Below are positions 61,701-64,000 of a stretch of 64,000 nucleotides of DNA, one piece after another (position 1 is the stretch's first letter; every line of letters begins with the position of its first letter). The stretch covers positions 42,631-106,630 of the forward strand of contig JAFQYM010000010.1 of NCBI GenBank assembly GCA_017406465.1, in the 5' to 3' direction. Below the pieces are notes generated by a model. That model saw nothing but the letters and a program-made list of their open reading frames with translations, ran no database searches and was not told the DNA's origin. Origin of the DNA: Kiritimatiellia bacterium (GTDB lineage: Bacteria > Verrucomicrobiota > Kiritimatiellia > RFP12 > UBA1067). Both the position numbers and the translations under genes were made by a program.

Positions 61701-64000
61701 TCGAGCGCATCGGCACCAGTTCTGTCGTCGTCTGTGGAGCGGTCTCGATCTTCGGTCTCGCGGATTCCTGTGACATCGAGGGTAAGATCTGGGCAGCGGG
61801 TGGCGTCGAGCCGGCGATCTGGACGCCGCTCACGAACGGAGTCGACACGCTTGCGGCGTTTTCAATTCCCGTTACGGGGCTGTCGATTGACACAACCTAT
61901 TACTACGCCCTGCGCGCCGTCGGCAACGACGGAGAAAACTCGAAGACCCTCTCTGGTGCCTTCTCCACCTTGCCAGAGCTTGCGGTTGAGTGGTCCTCGG
62001 CGACCGCCTCGACGGGGCTTTCTAGGATCGCTCCCGATTTTATCATCGTGAGCGGGTCGGTCTCGGCGCTTGGCGAGGCGACCGCGTGTGATATCGAAGT
62101 CAAAGTGTGGCTGTCGGGCGATCCGGAGCCCGAATCCTGGATGACTGTCGCGGAGGGCATGACGCTGGACGATGCGTTCAACTCCACCATCCGCGAAACG
62201 GCGGCGGGCATCTCCATCGCCCCTGGCACGGCCTATGATTATGCCTTACGTGCTGTCGGTAACGATGGCGATGCGACAGTTCCCGTCACCGGTACCTTTA
62301 CGACAAAGGGTGAGTCGGGCGAGGTGATTGGCTCGGACGATACGTTATTCTTCGACGATGGCACGAATGCCTGCTGGGTTGTCAAAGATTTTGAGCGTTA
62401 CTTGCCGTTTACCGTCACTGGCTACACGGGGACCGAGACACTGACGAACTTCCCTGTGTTGGTTGATGTTCGTGCCAGCGATACGAACGGCTTTTCCTAC
62501 GCTGACTTCTACCACGTTGACGGCAAAGACATAGCCTTTGTCGACGAGAAGGGGCATATCATTCCGCATGAGATAGACACTTGGAACAGGAACGGCATGT
62601 CTCTCTTCTGGGTTCGGCTCCCCGAGATGGTGAATGGAACAACGTTTACGATGTGCTACCGGAGTCCGCTCGTCAATCCACCCGCCGACCCGGGGAATGT
62701 GTTCGAGAAATATGTTGGCGTCTGGCACATGAACGAGACGCAGGACGGAGTCGTCAACCTCAAGGATTCTACGGTCAACGACTTCGTGACCGAGACGCAT
62801 GCGCAGTCTCTCGCCGGCATCAATGAAGGACAGAAGATTGGCGGCAACTGCCGGCGCGTTGCGCAGGAGCCTGGTACATCATCCTCCAACGGGCGCATCA
62901 TTGTGTTCGACCACGACGACATCCTGCGTACGGGCGTCGGCAATGTGTTCACCTTCTCCGGCTGGTATAAGACGAAGGACAACTCCCCGAAATGGGCGTA
63001 TCTCGTGGACCGGAAGGTTGACGACTTCTCAAGGGGTTGGGGTGTGCAGTTCAACGATAACGCGACTGATCGGTTCCGTGTGTGGTCCGATCCGAAAGGG
63101 AACAAGAACGCACATGAAGAGGGAAAGACCGGCGGATACTATGTCTTCGATGTGGCTGGCTACAGCCATCAGACATGGGCTTACTGGACGTTCGTCTTTA
63201 GCAATGACACCTTCCATGCCTATCTCGACGGCGAGGAACTGGCGAGTACGGTTGGCGGGTTCAAGCTTGACGAGCCGTTCGCGAATGACGAGACTGCCGA
63301 CTACGATAACCTCGTCATCGGCGGCCAGCAGGTCGGTACGGGTGCGCTTAACGGATATGTTGACGAGGCACGGTACTCTAAGGGCGTGCGTTCGGATGAC
63401 TGGATAAAGGCGGAATACGACTCAACACGGCAGAAGGACAATTCCTTCGTGACGAAGGGGGCGACCGTCTCCCGTGGCACCGACTCGCTCGTGCCGGTGG
63501 TCGTGTGGGAGCGCGGGGCCGGACTTCCTGATACGATTATTGACGTGAGCTACGCTTATGTGCAGTTTGCCGGCATGGTGACATACTGCGGTGCTGGGGC
63601 CACGGAATGCCGCATTGAATATCAGCTCTGGTCAGACGGAGAAGAGGAGCCGACGGCGTGGACGACACTTCTTGACCATGCTACGGTCAGTCAGTCGTTC
63701 TCGATACCGGTTACAGGACTCAAGCAGGATATGCCCTATAACTTCCGTATTCGCGCGGTCTGTGAGGTGGGAGGGATTTCATACAAGAACCGCGAGCGAG
63801 TTGGCTCCTTCCGCACGGACGGCAATGTCAACGAAGACAACGACGGAGGTGAATTGCTGCGCATTGGCAACAAGTTTGTGCACCGATACAGGGTGGGATC
63901 TTATACATTTACGACGCCGAACTATGTTGATGAAGTCGAGATTCTTGTCGTTGGTGGCGGCGGTGCGGGCGGCTACAAGGTCGGCGGCGGCGGCGGCGGC
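58739..64000 (+). CDS. Giant surface protein with three DUF2341-LamG modules (3' end outside the window)
   Basis: The open frame runs from the ATG at 58739 (AAAGGAGG upstream) to the last base: 1754 codons with no stop. A signal peptide (about 1-22) is followed by three repeats of DUF2341 plus LamG, beginning near residues 35, 590 and 1220. Each has a 'FPVLVR' strand and 'YVGVWHM' or 'YTGVWHM' at the LamG start. Between repeats 1 and 2 lies an InlB-B-repeat-like segment ('GATVTVSTNTIPVDFVPVAPG'), and between 2 and 3 paired fibronectin-like strands. The visible end is glycine-rich ('VEILVVGGGGAGGY'), typical of a glycine-rich surface domain. Likely an adhesin or glycan binder. Confidence 0.8.
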   Translation, partial: MIKRISLFLAVFLAFVGFAAKADYLSMDKFAYTNALMVSGYTGTETLENFPVLVRINEYNETTGKGIPGFLYSNLTNNKGKDIAFFDAEGNHLPSEIQTNSWKKSQNDYESQAWVLLPQMTQGTKFYMCYNTTVSGAMVTNANPWTEYVGVWHMDESGGYGTTIYDSTTNALDGLTPTNSLIGNSNTGSANYGSVVNAGRIGSARLITKYTSNTAGKPYDSGIVVPLDSAEKLATFDSLIPQFTASMWIRPQNTSGKSQWNYLITQRQGDKDPGWGAQFDLDDAAFSPLRIYAGCETDNGNYSVKKQNDTASPYGKVVTAASTGIAYQTWSKVDVVWTSDGSFAVYVNGVQTSSDKLANNAAPINNGLAKFCIGGALAVTNKLDKAGRGFFGDMDEVRLRPGVTSADWIKADCETVTNEHFLVGPKAITWNVGANGGTMDVGGATVTVSTNTIPVDFVPVAPGTPVKAGAAFLGWNTIPTATTAVDPAGFVASAPLTFYAIFADAAVRWFAADGTTPLAPAVTGVAAGSSPEHLDPPTPASTLFIRYTFEGWTRVDGDGSTVYPTAELPIASAGDDISYKAVFSVKHSDEPDPSLLGFSHSAALKVAGYTGSAAVENFPVLVRLSETAVSGFLYSDLASPSDGADLAFFDAGGNPLAFEIDTWNPSGESLVWVRLPSMQNGTRFTIWWGSSEVTGKAVCADDPWSDYTGVWHMNESGNGTSVVVKDATVNGLDGRPTHSTSAAVADGQIGGARFVTSYQDNSSSYNSGVQVDLSSDATKRAAVDAIVPEFSASMWIRPQNSTLGGQSQFEYLISRRAADKGPGWGAQFDKKSSEYSPLRVYSNEETDKDDDGLGNPADVKVSTGASTGIVYQEWHKVDMAWTADGKYRIFVDGIQTSKDSTSTLVGGPVTNCLAATLPLSLGGSAAPLASGASSGRGFYGDMDEVRLRPGALSADRALADFETVTNRNFLVNDILTITWSNASGTNGFERIGTSSVVVCGAVSIFGLADSCDIEGKIWAAGGVEPAIWTPLTNGVDTLAAFSIPVTGLSIDTTYYYALRAVGNDGENSKTLSGAFSTLPELAVEWSSATASTGLSRIAPDFIIVSGSVSALGEATACDIEVKVWLSGDPEPESWMTVAEGMTLDDAFNSTIRETAAGISIAPGTAYDYALRAVGNDGDATVPVTGTFTTKGESGEVIGSDDTLFFDDGTNACWVVKDFERYLPFTVTGYTGTETLTNFPVLVDVRASDTNGFSYADFYHVDGKDIAFVDEKGHIIPHEIDTWNRNGMSLFWVRLPEMVNGTTFTMCYRSPLVNPPADPGNVFEKYVGVWHMNETQDGVVNLKDSTVNDFVTETHAQSLAGINEGQKIGGNCRRVAQEPGTSSSNGRIIVFDHDDILRTGVGNVFTFSGWYKTKDNSPKWAYLVDRKVDDFSRGWGVQFNDNATDRFRVWSDPKGNKNAHEEGKTGGYYVFDVAGYSHQTWAYWTFVFSNDTFHAYLDGEELASTVGGFKLDEPFANDETADYDNLVIGGQQVGTGALNGYVDEARYSKGVRSDDWIKAEYDSTRQKDNSFVTKGATVSRGTDSLVPVVVWERGAGLPDTIIDVSYAYVQFAGMVTYCGAGATECRIEYQLWSDGEEEPTAWTTLLDHATVSQSFSIPVTGLKQDMPYNFRIRAVCEVGGISYKNRERVGSFRTDGNVNEDNDGGELLRIGNKFVHRYRVGSYTFTTPNYVDEVEILVVGGGGAGGYKVGGGGGG

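Overview
This window is a GC-rich bacterial chromosome segment with a marked AT-richer stretch at about 40.4-52 kb. I infer an anaerobic, glycan-degrading member of the PVC superphylum, most like gut Kiritimatiellota/Verrucomicrobiota. The evidence is repeated DUF2341+LamG surface proteins, DUF4838 proteins, Tat-exported Gfo/Idh/MocA and GH109-type enzymes, and T-tract plus TATAAT promoters. No 16S gene or other taxonomic marker confirms this.

Layout. 1-2.3 kb: the 3' end of a large secreted protein, a 262-bp inverted-repeat element derived from a RAYT transposase, and a truncated GH16. 2.4-8.7 kb: an apparent operon of phosphomannomutase, TPR lipoprotein, CvpA-like protein, ECF sigma factor, putative anti-sigma factor and DUF4838 protein. 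8.7-23.3 kb: a glycan-utilisation region with two DUF2341/LamG proteins, a TIM-barrel isomerase-like protein, a XylR-like AraC regulator, a CE15 esterase, a GH2-like enzyme, an enolase-superfamily enzyme and a Gfo/Idh/MocA oxidoreductase. 23.3-32.2 kb: housekeeping genes (RluA-type synthase, DUF177-rpmF-plsX-leuS, an aspartyl protease, a ThyX-like protein, rpoZ, smpB, secY). 32.3-39.9 kb: GH109-like protein, GtrA, a secretin, a DUF481 barrel, a radical SAM gene interrupted by TAG, a lipoprotein and manC.

39.9-52.1 kb is the most unusual part. It holds a candidate structured RNA, a decayed lipoprotein tail, an LpoB/YcfL-like lipoprotein operon with a DUF1353 gene, and an array of six lipoprotein genes. 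Four of the six are full-length paralogues, one is a chimera joining a different N-terminal module to the shared C-terminal domain, and one carries only that other N-terminal module. Remnants of another gene ending in GIGQGLSGL flank the array on both sides.

52.3-58.7 kb: a DUF234-type ATPase, truA, three tRNA genes (Arg-ACG, initiator Met, Pro-GGG), a second DUF4838 lipoprotein, a stomatin/band-7 protein with a strong terminator, and a small secreted protein whose leader carries a G9 tract. 58.7 kb to the end: the first 1754 codons of a surface protein with three DUF2341-LamG modules.

The likely unifying theme is envelope and surface biology. ManB and ManC make GDP-mannose, GtrA and the secretin serve the envelope, and the LamG proteins, CE15, GH2 and GH109 proteins handle external glycans. 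The least explained features are the modular lipoprotein array, palindromic in-frame insertions in leuS, and many TATAAT boxes 6-12 nt from the start codon, which imply leaderless or very short-leader mRNAs.
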